Shown here one piece after another: positions 37,889-46,800 of a DNA stretch of 58,676 nt. Each line of letters starts with the position of its first letter. Within the stretch, counting starts at the first letter, position 1. A program made the translations under genes and the position numbers. This DNA comes from Gammaproteobacteria bacterium UBA2168. GTDB lineage: Bacteria > Pseudomonadota > Gammaproteobacteria > Pseudomonadales > Azotimanducaceae. The stretch is from the NCBI GenBank assembly GCA_002327525.1, contig DCWG01000053.1:1-58676 (forward strand), in the 5' to 3' direction. The notes beneath the pieces are model-generated. The model worked only from the letters and a program-made list of their open reading frames with translations. It had not been told where the DNA came from and ran no database searches.

Positions 37889-39379
37889 ATGGCAGACGAC
37901 CGCGAGCACGTCACTTATCGAGAGGCTGACACCGACTACTTCGATCGCCGCGGCCTGAACCGGTACGCGGGAGTGTTCTCACTCTGGGCGCTCGGCGTCG
38001 GCGCCGTGATATCCGGTGACTTCTCGGGCTGGAATCTGGGTGTCGGAATAGCCGGTTTCGGTGGTTTTCTGCTGGCCGTCGCCGTGATCACGGTCATGTA
38101 CATCGGGCTATGCTTCTCCATCGCAGAGATGTCACCCGCACTACCCCACACCGGCGGCGCTTACTCTTTCGCCCGCACCGCCCTCGGGCCCTGGGGCGGC
38201 TACGTCACCGGCCTTGCGGAAAACATGGAGTACGTCATCACCACGGCGGTAGTGTGCTACTTCGCCGCGGCCTACCTGCAAAATATCTTCTCCACTCCCG
38301 ATGCAGTGCAACCGCTGTGGTGGCTGGGACTGTATGTGGTGTTCGTCGGCATGAACGTGCTGGGCGTGGAAGCCTCGTTTCGTTTCGTCGTGGTCATCAC
38401 CCTGATCGCGCTCGCAATACTTGCGCTGTTCTTCGTCAGCGCCATCCCCTACTTCGAGTGGGAGAATCTGTGGAACATCGAACCCGATCCCGGTCAGACG
38501 AGATTTCTGCCGAAAGGCGTGGGTGCGGTAGGCGCCGCCCTGCCGTTCGCGATCTGGCTGTACCTCGCCATCGAGCAACTGCCGCTCGCATCCGAGGAGT
38601 CGGTCAACGTGTCACGCGACATGCCGCGCGGCATGCTGTGGGGGCTCTCCACCCTCGTGGTCACCGGTGTGCTCGTCACTTTCCTCAACATGGGGATCGG
38701 CGGCGGAGCGGCTTACTTCGGCAGCGAGACAGAAGAACCTCTGCTCGACGGTCTCAAGATCACGCTGGGGGTCACCAGCGCGAAGCTGTTGGGCGTGGTT
38801 GCGGTGGCGGGGCTCATCGCGAGCTTCCACGCGATTATTTACGCCTACGGGCGCAACATCTACTCCCTGAGCCGGGCCGGCTACTTCCCAACCTGGCTGT
38901 CAGTCACACACCGCGAGCGCAAAACGCCGTATGTGGCCCTGATTTCGGGCGCGGTAGTGGGCTACGCTGTACTGATCGTGTTATTCGTCGCAGGCGACTC
39001 GGGCGCGTTCGGAGGAGTGATACTCAATATGGCCGTGTTCGGTGCGGTGATCGCCTACGCCATGCAGATGGCGGCTTATCTGGTCCTCAAAACACGCTAC
39101 CCCGATATCCGTCGTCCATACGTCAGCCCGGTGGGAGCGCCCGGCGCCTGGGTCGCGCTCATCATCGCACTCACGACCCTCGTACTGCTGTTTCTGAATC
39201 CGGCCTTCCACCCCGGTGTACTCGGCGTCGCCATCTGGTTCATTGCCGGACTTGCCTACTTTGCTTTCTACGCCCGCCACCGCATGATCGCGTCACCGGA
39301 AGAAGCATTTGCACGCGCGCACTCCGCGCGCGCGCTGAGCGCGGCACAACGACCCGAGGAGACCTCTCATGAGCAATGA
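37889..39379 (+). CDS. APC-superfamily permease, ethanolamine-permease (EAT)-like
   Basis: Twelve-helix amino-acid/polyamine/organocation transporter, 496 aa. The N-terminus (GLNRYAGVFSLWALGVGAVI, SGDFSGWNLGVG) and ALPHTGGAYSFARTALGP resemble the ethanolamine-permease branch; PLASEESVNVSRDMPRGM and RNIYSLSRAGYFPTWLS are conserved APC loops. Start ATG follows GGGAGG. The 3' end overlaps the selenoprotein start by 11 bp, so import and the downstream redox enzyme are likely co-expressed. The substrate cannot be read from sequence; an amine or amino acid is expected. Confidence 0.85.
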   Translation: MADDREHVTYREADTDYFDRRGLNRYAGVFSLWALGVGAVISGDFSGWNLGVGIAGFGGFLLAVAVITVMYIGLCFSIAEMSPALPHTGGAYSFARTALGPWGGYVTGLAENMEYVITTAVVCYFAAAYLQNIFSTPDAVQPLWWLGLYVVFVGMNVLGVEASFRFVVVITLIALAILALFFVSAIPYFEWENLWNIEPDPGQTRFLPKGVGAVGAALPFAIWLYLAIEQLPLASEESVNVSRDMPRGMLWGLSTLVVTGVLVTFLNMGIGGGAAYFGSETEEPLLDGLKITLGVTSAKLLGVVAVAGLIASFHAIIYAYGRNIYSLSRAGYFPTWLSVTHRERKTPYVALISGAVVGYAVLIVLFVAGDSGAFGGVILNMAVFGAVIAYAMQMAAYLVLKTRYPDIRRPYVSPVGAPGAWVALIIALTTLVLLFLNPAFHPGVLGVAIWFIAGLAYFAFYARHRMIASPEEAFARAHSARALSAAQRPEETSHEQ

Positions 39380-40049
39380 AGACGTGGATCTGCCGTCCGG
39401 CTTCGACTGGCGATCCATCACACCGGACGATTCACCCCTGACACCCATGGATGTGATGAGCAACGAGAGCTTGATTGCCCTCTCGAACGCCACGGTCGAA
39501 CCTAATGGGCCTGCATACGATTTCTCGAGCCCGGTTTTCAATTTCAACGACGGGCGCGAGGTTGCGACCAACCGCCGCTTCAACCTGCTGGAGACGGCGC
39601 GGAAAAAACCAGTCGCACTGGTATTCGGCTCCTACACGTGACCTCCCTTTCGCGCTCAGTTGGGCGCACTGCATGACATGTGGGAACGCTGGGGCGACCG
39701 GATCGAGTTCATCGTGGTTTACATCCGCGAGGCTCATCCGGAGGAAGGTTGGGTAGTGAATCCCAACCGCGCGGCCGACATCCTCATCAACGACCCCGAG
39801 ACGAACGAGGAACGTGTCGAGGTGGCCGCTTCGTGTGCAGTCAATCTGCAGATTCGCATGCCTGTGGTCGTCGACGATGTGGACGACGCCATCGCCAGCG
39901 CCTACGGGGCTTTGCCGGACCGGCTGTACCTGATTGATCGTGATGCAATAGTGACTTTCCAGGGTGATCCGGGGCCATGGGGTTTCGATCCGGCCGCACT
40001 CGAGAAGGCGATCGAAGCCACGTTGGATCGTAAACGGCCTCAACCATGA
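39369..40049 (+). CDS. Deiodinase-family selenoprotein (Sec encoded by in-frame UGA at 39639-39641)
   Basis: Thioredoxin-fold redox protein of the iodothyronine-deiodinase family, 226 aa if the UGA is read as selenocysteine (residue 91). Upstream frame ends FGSYT, then UGA, then PPFRAQLGALHDMW: FGSxT-U-PPF is the deiodinase active-site signature. Downstream parts also match: EFIVVYIREAHPEEGW, IRMPVVVDD, YGALPDRLYLI and GDPGPWGFDP. Both sides of the UGA are needed for the fold, and the frame stays open 408 bases past it. Start preceded by GAGGAG. It is co-directional with the permease and a RidA-like gene. Natural substrate unknown; sel genes are not in the window. Confidence 0.88.
39652..39667 (+). 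promoter_or_regulatory. Candidate bacterial SECIS hairpin
   Basis: GCGCTC (39652-39657) pairs with GGGCGC (39662-39667): six pairs including one G-U, closing the loop AGTT. The loop G at 39659 is 18 nt after the UGA. Bacterial SECIS elements are coding-region hairpins just 3' of the UGA with a G among the first loop bases, so spacing and loop fit. TCCC/GGGA (39644-39647 with 39682-39685) could add a lower stem. Folding was done by eye. Confidence 0.65.
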
Positions 40050-40065
40050 TAACGGCGGGTGTGCG

Positions 40066-40482
40066 ATGACGGGCCGGGAACATGAGCAAAAAAAACAGAT
40101 CGTACGTACCGGACCCTTCGGCGATCTCATCGCCAGCGGCCTTAGAATCGGCGACATTCTGACTCTGGCAGGCCAGGTCGGGATCGATGATGAGGGAGCA
40201 ACGATAGGTGTCGGCGATATCTGCGCCCAGACACGCCAGGCCTATCTGAACGTGCTCGAAGTATTGTCCGAATTCGGTGTGGCACCGGATCGCATAATGG
40301 ATGAGACCTGGTTCGCCACCGACATTCAGGCCGTCATGGCGAACGTGGACGCGATGCTCGAAACGCGACTGGTGGAGCTGCCGGGCAGCACCACCCAGGA
40401 CGTATCAAACACACTGGTATAAGTCGCCGGGTTGGTGGAACCGGACTTGCTGATCAAAACCAAGTGCATTGCTCACGCATGA
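40066..40482 (+). pseudogene. RidA/YjgF-family protein interrupted by an in-frame TAA
   Basis: The frame starts MTGREHEQKKQIVRTGPFGD and carries RidA features (DILTLAGQVGIDDEGATIG, YLNVLEVLSEFGVAPDRIMD). It stops at TAA 40420-40422 after 118 residues, but the same frame continues for 19 codons as VAGLVEPDLLIKTKCIAHA to TGA 40480-40482, which is the normal RidA C-terminal strand. One C-to-T change from CAA would explain the stop. By-eye alignment also puts Asn where RidA has its catalytic Arg, so it may not be a canonical imine deaminase. Either a truncated protein, a fresh pseudogene or a sequence error. Confidence 0.75.
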
Positions 40483-40485
40483 CAT

Positions 40486-41844
40486 TTACTCCCCGGCCAC
40501 CATCAGTTCTCCTACCAGCACGCTCGGTGTAGCGACGTTCAGACGCAGATCGACGTCGTCGCCTATGGCGACGAGGTTCTTCAGCATGTCCTTCAGATTG
40601 CCTGCTATGGTGACCTCGTCCACCGGGTAGCAGATCTCGCCGCCTTCCACCCAGAACCCAGAGGCACCGCGCGAGTAGTCTCCCGTGACACCATTGACCC
40701 CTTGGCCCATCAGCTCGGTGACGTACAAACCGTCGCCCATCCCCTCGAGCAGACTGGCAAACGGGCGCGCGTCTCCCCTCAATGAGACGTTGTGCACACC
40801 ACCGGCGTTACCGGTGGTCTCAAGTTCCAGCTTGCGCGCCGAGTAACTCGACAACACGTAGTTCTCCACCACACCCTGCTCAACGAACGCCTTGCTCCAG
40901 GTGCCCACACCCTCACCATCGAACGCCGCACTTCCGAGACGCCCACTCAGGTGCGGTTCCTCCACCACAGTCAGGTCTTTAGCCATCACCGTTTGCCCCA
41001 TCGAATCGAGCAGAAACGAAGCCTTGCGGTACAACGCTCCGCCACTGATCGCACCCAGCAGATGGCTGATAAGGCCACTCGCCATCTGTGGTGAAAACAG
41101 CACCGGATAAGAGCCCGTAGCGACCTTGCGCGGTGAGAGTCTCGCCACCGTGCGGCGCGCCGCTTCGATACCGACCGCCTCGGGTGCATCGAGTACATCG
41201 AAATCGCGGGCAACCGTGTACCAGTAGTCTCGCTGCATGCCGTTGTCGTCTTCGCCGATGAACACACAACTGGTACCGAAACGCGTGGCCAGATAGCTGC
41301 CGATAAAGCCATGCGAATTGCCGTACACGCGGCAGGACTGCTGGCTGGAGACCTGCACGCCGTCGGAGTTGCGAATGCGCTCATCATGTCCGAGCCCTGC
41401 CTTCTCGCACTCGAGCGCGATTTCAACGGCCTGATCGGTCGTCATCTCCATGGGATGATAGAGATCCAGATCCGGCAGCAGTGTCGCCATGCGCTCCGCA
41501 TCCGCCAGTCCGCTGGCCGGGTCTTCCTGGGTATGGCGCGCGATGTCGAGCGCAGCCCTCACCGTATCGCTGATAGCCGCAATGGAGCTGTCGGAGGTGC
41601 TCGCAGAGCCCTTGCACTTGCCAACGTAAACGGCGATACCAAAACCGCGGTCCTGGTTGAACTCAACCGTCTCTATTTCCTCGTTGCGCACCGTGACCGC
41701 CAATCCCTCGTCCTGGGTCACGGACACCTCGGCCGCCGTGGCACCCTGCTTCTGCGCCTCACCGAGAATCTCACTCACCAGCGAGTTGAGTGTGTCTTCT
41801 TCACCACTCAGACCGCCCGTTGCGACTACATCATTCACCGTCAT
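40486..41844 (-). CDS. pmbA: PmbA (TldE), metalloprotease subunit
   Basis: Partner of TldD in a heterodimeric zinc protease that matures peptides such as microcins and degrades some antitoxins. 452 aa. Motifs: EVSVTQDEGLAVTVRNEEIE, RGFGIAVYVGKCKGSAST, FDGEGVGTWSKAFVEQGVV and GVTGDYSRGASGFWVEGGEI. PmbA itself lacks the HExxxH zinc motif. Converges on the RidA-like gene with 3 bp between the read-through stop and its own. Confidence 0.96.
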   Translation of the reverse strand: MTVNDVVATGGLSGEEDTLNSLVSEILGEAQKQGATAAEVSVTQDEGLAVTVRNEEIETVEFNQDRGFGIAVYVGKCKGSASTSDSSIAAISDTVRAALDIARHTQEDPASGLADAERMATLLPDLDLYHPMEMTTDQAVEIALECEKAGLGHDERIRNSDGVQVSSQQSCRVYGNSHGFIGSYLATRFGTSCVFIGEDDNGMQRDYWYTVARDFDVLDAPEAVGIEAARRTVARLSPRKVATGSYPVLFSPQMASGLISHLLGAISGGALYRKASFLLDSMGQTVMAKDLTVVEEPHLSGRLGSAAFDGEGVGTWSKAFVEQGVVENYVLSSYSARKLELETTGNAGGVHNVSLRGDARPFASLLEGMGDGLYVTELMGQGVNGVTGDYSRGASGFWVEGGEICYPVDEVTIAGNLKDMLKNLVAIGDDVDLRLNVATPSVLVGELMVAGE

Positions 41845-41897
41845 TCACCGCCGTTTCCGTTATCCGACCCGCAGAGCTTTTGCTACCCTTCAAATCC

Positions 41898-42386
41898 ATG
41901 ACCAATCCCGTCGAGAGACCCAGCAAGTCCGAACTCAAGCGCCGCTCACAGCAGCTCGTCCAACTAGGTCAGCGCCTGGCGGGCCTCAGCGCCGAGGCGC
42001 TCTCCACCATTCCGATGTCCGACGATCTCGCCGCCGCACTCACCGAAGGCGCTCGCATTACCTCCAATCCCGCCCGCAAACGCCATCGTCAGTATGTCGG
42101 GCATCTGATGCGCGAAGAAGACATCGACACCATCGAACAGGCGCTGGCCAATCTCGAGCGTACCAGTGCTGCCGCGCGGCACCAGTTTCATCAGACCGAA
42201 CGTTGGCGCGACGCACTGCTGTCAGGCACTGCCAGCGTCGACGACTACATTGCCGAGCACCCGCTTGCTGATCGTTCCCGACTTCGCCGGATGGTGCACC
42301 GCGCCCGCACCGCTGCCGACGAGGCGGCCCGAAAGAAACTCGCCCGTACTCTGTTCCGCTGGCTGCGTGACGATTCCGGCCACTAA
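41898..42386 (+). CDS. darP: YjgA/DarP, ribosome-associated protein (DUF615)
   Basis: Binds late 50S assembly intermediates in E. coli. 162 aa, with KSELKRRSQQLVQLGQRLAG, RKRHRQYVGHLMREEDID and DRSRLRRMVHRARTAADEAA. Charged, helical. Start ATG giving MTNPVERPS; 53 bp after the divergent pmbA start. Lies between pmbA and tldD, the usual gammaproteobacterial arrangement. Confidence 0.93.
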   Translation: MTNPVERPSKSELKRRSQQLVQLGQRLAGLSAEALSTIPMSDDLAAALTEGARITSNPARKRHRQYVGHLMREEDIDTIEQALANLERTSAAARHQFHQTERWRDALLSGTASVDDYIAEHPLADRSRLRRMVHRARTAADEAARKKLARTLFRWLRDDSGH

Positions 42387-42390
42387 CGGA

Positions 42391-43833
42391 TCACCCGGTG
42401 CTGGTTCCGCCTACGATCACCTCGTCAATCTTGAGCGTCGGCTGACCCACGCCCACCGGCACCGACTGTCCGTCCTTACCACATACACCCACACCGTGGT
42501 CGATTTCCAGGTCGTTGCCGACCATGGACACGCGCCCCATTACTTCGGGCCCGTTGCCGATCAGAGTCGCGCCACGGATCGGGCGCGTCATCTTGCCACC
42601 TTCGATCAAATACGCCTCGGTTGCAGAGAACACGAAGCGCCCAGAGGTGATATCCACCTGCCCGCCGCCGAAATTCGCAGCAAACACACCCTTCTTGACA
42701 CTCGCGATAATCTCTTCGGGATCGCTTTCGCCGGGACGCAGATATGTATTGGTCATACGCGGCATGGGCAGAGACGCATACGACTGCCGCCGACCATTAC
42801 CCGTGGATATCGTGCCCATCAGTCGCGCGTTCAGTTTGTCCTGCATGTAACCTTGCAGGACACCCTTTTCGATAAGCACCGTCTCGCTGCTCGGCGTTCC
42901 CTCATCGTCCACCGTGAGTGATCCCCTGCGTCCGTCCATCGTGCCATCGTCGACCACTGTGCACAGCTCCGATGCGACAGGTTGCCCCACCTTACCCGCG
43001 AACGCGGAACTGCCTTTGTGATTGAAATCACCCTCCAGCCCGTGTCCGACGGCTTCATGCAGCAACACGCCGGGCCAACCAGGACCCAGCACCACGGTCA
43101 TGGGTCCTGCCGGCGCAGCATCCGCCTCGAGGTTGACCAGCGCGGTGCGCACCGCTTCCCGAGCAAGCTCCTCTACCCAGTCATCGTCGAATCCCACCAG
43201 GCTGCGCCGCCCTCCGCCCCCTGCAAAACCACGTTCTCGACGGCCGTCGTGCTCGACGATCACCGATACATCCATCCTCACCAGTGGGCGGATGTCGCCT
43301 GCCAGCGTACCGTCCGTCGCTATAACGAGCACCGACTCATGGCTCGCAGCAAGCCTTACGTTCACTTCGTCCACCCGCTCGTCGGCCGTTCGTGCCGCAT
43401 GGTCGGCACGCATCAGCAGCGCGACCTTGTCTTCACCGGAAAGCGTCGGCAACGGATCGAGCGCCGGGTAACGCGAGATGGCATCGCAGCGACGCCACGC
43501 ACTCACGCTGCCCGCATCACCGCGCCCTGCAATGGTCCGCGCTGCGTCCGCCGCCTTGCCGAGTGCCGGCAGCAGAATGTCCTCCGCATACGCAAATCCG
43601 GTCTTTTCACCGCTGACCGCACGCACGCCCACACCTCGATCCACGCTGAAGCTACCTTCCTTGACGATGCCGTCCTCCAGCGCCCAGCTTTCCGATTTCT
43701 GGTTCTGGAAGAACACTTCTCCCATATCGATCGCGGGTCCGGCAAGCCGGTCTATCACCTTTTCCACGTCACTCTGATCAATGCCGGCCGGCGCCCACAG
43801 ACGATCACGCGCACAGTCGAGGACACTACTCAT
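42391..43833 (-). CDS. tldD: TldD, zinc metalloprotease subunit
   Basis: Catalytic half of the TldD/PmbA protease. 480 aa. The zinc motif HEAVGH ([20 protein letters not shown]) lies near residue 263 and the second zinc ligand region in the C-terminal [21 protein letters not shown]-terminal [20 protein letters not shown] is typical. Converges on darP with 4 bp between stops. Confidence 0.97.
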   Translation of the reverse strand: MSSVLDCARDRLWAPAGIDQSDVEKVIDRLAGPAIDMGEVFFQNQKSESWALEDGIVKEGSFSVDRGVGVRAVSGEKTGFAYAEDILLPALGKAADAARTIAGRGDAGSVSAWRRCDAISRYPALDPLPTLSGEDKVALLMRADHAARTADERVDEVNVRLAASHESVLVIATDGTLAGDIRPLVRMDVSVIVEHDGRRERGFAGGGGRRSLVGFDDDWVEELAREAVRTALVNLEADAAPAGPMTVVLGPGWPGVLLHEAVGHGLEGDFNHKGSSAFAGKVGQPVASELCTVVDDGTMDGRRGSLTVDDEGTPSSETVLIEKGVLQGYMQDKLNARLMGTISTGNGRRQSYASLPMPRMTNTYLRPGESDPEEIIASVKKGVFAANFGGGQVDITSGRFVFSATEAYLIEGGKMTRPIRGATLIGNGPEVMGRVSMVGNDLEIDHGVGVCGKDGQSVPVGVGQPTLKIDEVIVGGTSTG

Positions 43834-43869
43834 CCATACCTGCCATCTCCATCACTGCATCTCCCAAGC

Positions 43870-46800
43870 TCATCTTCCTGCATCCATCTCCGCATTCTCC
43901 ATCTCCGCGCCGAACATGCTGACGAACTCCACCTGAGGATCGGCGAGTTCGCCGGTGATGCGGTATTTGAAACTCGAAACCTGTTCCAGCGGTTTGCGCA
44001 GCACCCGCTCCCCTACCAGCACGCCCACTCCCAACAGCGGATTTGCCAGTCCCATGTACACCGCGTACCAGGGCAATCCCTTGCCGACCGGCAGTGTGAG
44101 AATCATCTCGCCATCAAGCGACTCATCCACGAGATTGACGGCACCACCAATCTGGAACTTCGATCCAGTGCCGTCTACCACCATGGGTTCGCGAAAGCGC
44201 ATCACACCCGCATCGAAATCCACGGAGGCGCGGATGGTATCAAAGCTCACCCCTTTACCCACCACATCGGAGAAGTCGAAGGACAGACGCTTGGTGATGG
44301 CGGTGAAATTCAGGAGACTGAAGATCCGCAGGGCCCCGCTGCCGTCAGCCTCAAGAAAACGACCGTTGTCGGCACCGAATTCGAGGCTACCGGCCAGTCC
44401 CTCGATGGCGATGTTCAATGGAGAGCCCGGCCAGCTCAGAGCCGCTTCGATGCTGGCCTGCTCGGACTCGAGACTCGGTGCATACCCCCATTGCGGCAGC
44501 ACATCCGCCAGGTCACCCATCGATAGCCGAACCTCACCGCTGGATCGATTGTGCGAGGCGTCCCACCACAGGCCGCCGGGTGAGGTCAGATCGACGCCCT
44601 TGAGCTTTGCTGCTATATCGGTGAACGCCACACCGCTCTCTTTTGGCTCGACAGCGAACGACCAACTGCCGAGGTGATCCTCACCGACGATTGCTTCGGC
44701 GATGGTGACATCAGCGCGCGGCAGGGTTGCCATGGTGTGAGGATGCAACGGATCCTCGCCGGCCGACACCTCCCCTCCCGCGCTCAGCGGAGAAACCCCT
44801 CCAGCCTGTTCTTCCGGCGCGTATCCAGGCAGGCGAACGTGTTTCAGGTCCAATAACAGCGGGCCCGAATCCGGGTTGGTGAGCTCCCCTGCAGCCATAT
44901 CGCTGTCGAAAGCAAGGTAAGCAGCCTCACTGCGCCGCTCGCCATCCACCCTCATGTCAGGAACGGGTGTATCTCCTATGACCAGTTCACCGAGCCGTAC
45001 GTTGCGCAGCCGCCAGTTCACCGGTCGATCGCCCACCTGTTCCGTGATCGCCACGAACTCTTCCAGATCAACACGTTCCAGTTCTCCCGATACGACGACT
45101 ACGCTCGCGTCGCTAGCAACCATGGGATGCGCCACTCCGAGCCCCACCGAACCCCGGACCGGCGCTCCGTCCAGATGCAGCCATCCGTTCACATCGCCAT
45201 ACTCGAATCGCAGGGCCGTGTATTCGTCCAGGAACTGCAGGTTCATACTGCTCTGGCGCGCAGCGCGTGCCGTTTTTCCGAGCAGTGCCGGTAGCTCCAC
45301 CCCTACTCCAGCCAGGTCGGTATTGATCCTGACCTCCACACCCGGGCCATCGGGCGTAATGCTCAGCTCGGCCTGGTAGTCGAACGTGCCGGTCACGAAC
45401 GGCCAGCCACGCATGTCGGCGAGGTGCCAGGCCACATCCGGACTGGCCCGGCCCGTGGCAGAAAATCGAACCGAGTGTTCATCCGAGACGATGAAGGTCT
45501 GGATGGGATAACCCAGCAACGTCCCGTTCACCTCATGGCTGGTGAGCAGCCTCGGGTAGCGAAAGCCGATCTCCCCGGTCAATCCCTCGAGTGGCATGCG
45601 CCATTCGGGCATATGCAGCCCGATCCCTTCCAACGACACCATGAGATCGGCATCGAGGCTCACAGATGCACGATCTTTGTTGAGCGGAATCACGAGCACA
45701 CCACGCAGCACAGCAGGCCCCGAGGCACTCCACTCCTGCGTAACGAAGGGCATGGTCTGTGCTAACGGCGATTGCCGGATGAAATCGAGCCCGGCACCCG
45801 CATCAAATTGGGTATCGAGTTCCACTTCGAGCCACGCGCCATTGTCGTGTAACCGCACCTCGCCACCTCTAAGCACCGCACCGAGGCTGTGACCGTCTCG
45901 TACGGTCATTGTTCCCCGCCGTCCGCTGAGCGAGAGGTGCCCCGACACTTCGCTTGCCAGGGGCCAGTCCGGGTGGTAACTGACGGTCGCTTGCTCGGCG
46001 GCCGCATCGAGCGCGAAACGCCGTGTGAAGGCGGGACTTCCCGCCTTCACACGACCGTGAAAGGCAAAAGTGATGTCCGACAGCCGCCCCTTGCGTGGTC
46101 CGTCCGCCAACCAGCGCGTCACCGCCTCCGGCAGCTTGTATGGCACGTAGGTCTTGGCCTGGGCTACGCTCGCTTGATCGACGGCGATCAGGAGCGAGAG
46201 TCTCGTCTCATCACGCTGCGGTGGTCGAACCAGCGCCAAACTACCCGCGGCATGCGTCGTTCCGCGAACCACCGCGAACGCCGGGGCCCGGATACCGATG
46301 TAGCCATTACCAAACCAGATATCCAGCATGCCCTGCGCCTGCTCGATATCCCAGTCGTCTCTGAAGGTGGCGGGAAATCCCAACTGGAGGTCAGTGGCAT
46401 TGACGCTCAGCCGCAGCCCGTGTTCGTACCCGACCACCTCGGTGCTGGCATTGCGAGTAAACGGAATGCCCCGATGCCCATCCAGCGCGATATCGGCCAC
46501 GGTCGCAGCGTACGCCAGTTCCCCGGTACCGACGAACCCCCTCAGATTCAGGAGCTTGCCGCCCGGATTGAGGCTGACCAGCCACTCGTGCCCTTTCTCC
46601 ATACCTCTCAGTGCATTCGTGAGCGCATGCCGAATCTCACCCACCTTGGCCATCGTCAGTTCACGCATCCATAACTGGACGCCCGCCCGCGAGCCCTCGA
46701 AGAAGATCGATGCAAACTCGACAGCCTCATCGTCGACCCTCCATTGCAACCTGTCGATCTCGCCATGGTGTATATCGCCTTCGGAACGCACGCCCGCGGC

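Noticed and set aside
39315..39331. GCGCGC-ACTCC-GCGCGC stem near the permease 3' end as a terminator
   Set aside because: Lies within permease coding sequence encoding an Ala/Arg run, lacks a U-run and would cut the coupled selenoprotein message.
38110..39372. 420-codon Arg-rich frame inside the permease
   Set aside because: Same strand, shifted frame of the APC permease; basic low-complexity product typical of GC-rich shadow frames.
39660..40049. Separate 129-aa gene starting after the UGA
   Set aside because: It has no ribosome site and begins in the middle of the thioredoxin-like fold; it is the distal half of the selenoprotein.
40420..40422. Amino-acid recoding at the RidA TAA
   Set aside because: UAA is not known to be recoded like UGA (Sec) or UAG (Pyl) in bacteria; mutation or sequence error is simpler.
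42982..44526. 514-codon open frame on plus opposite tldD and yhdP
   Set aside because: Antisense to two clear genes, with no domain or ribosome site.
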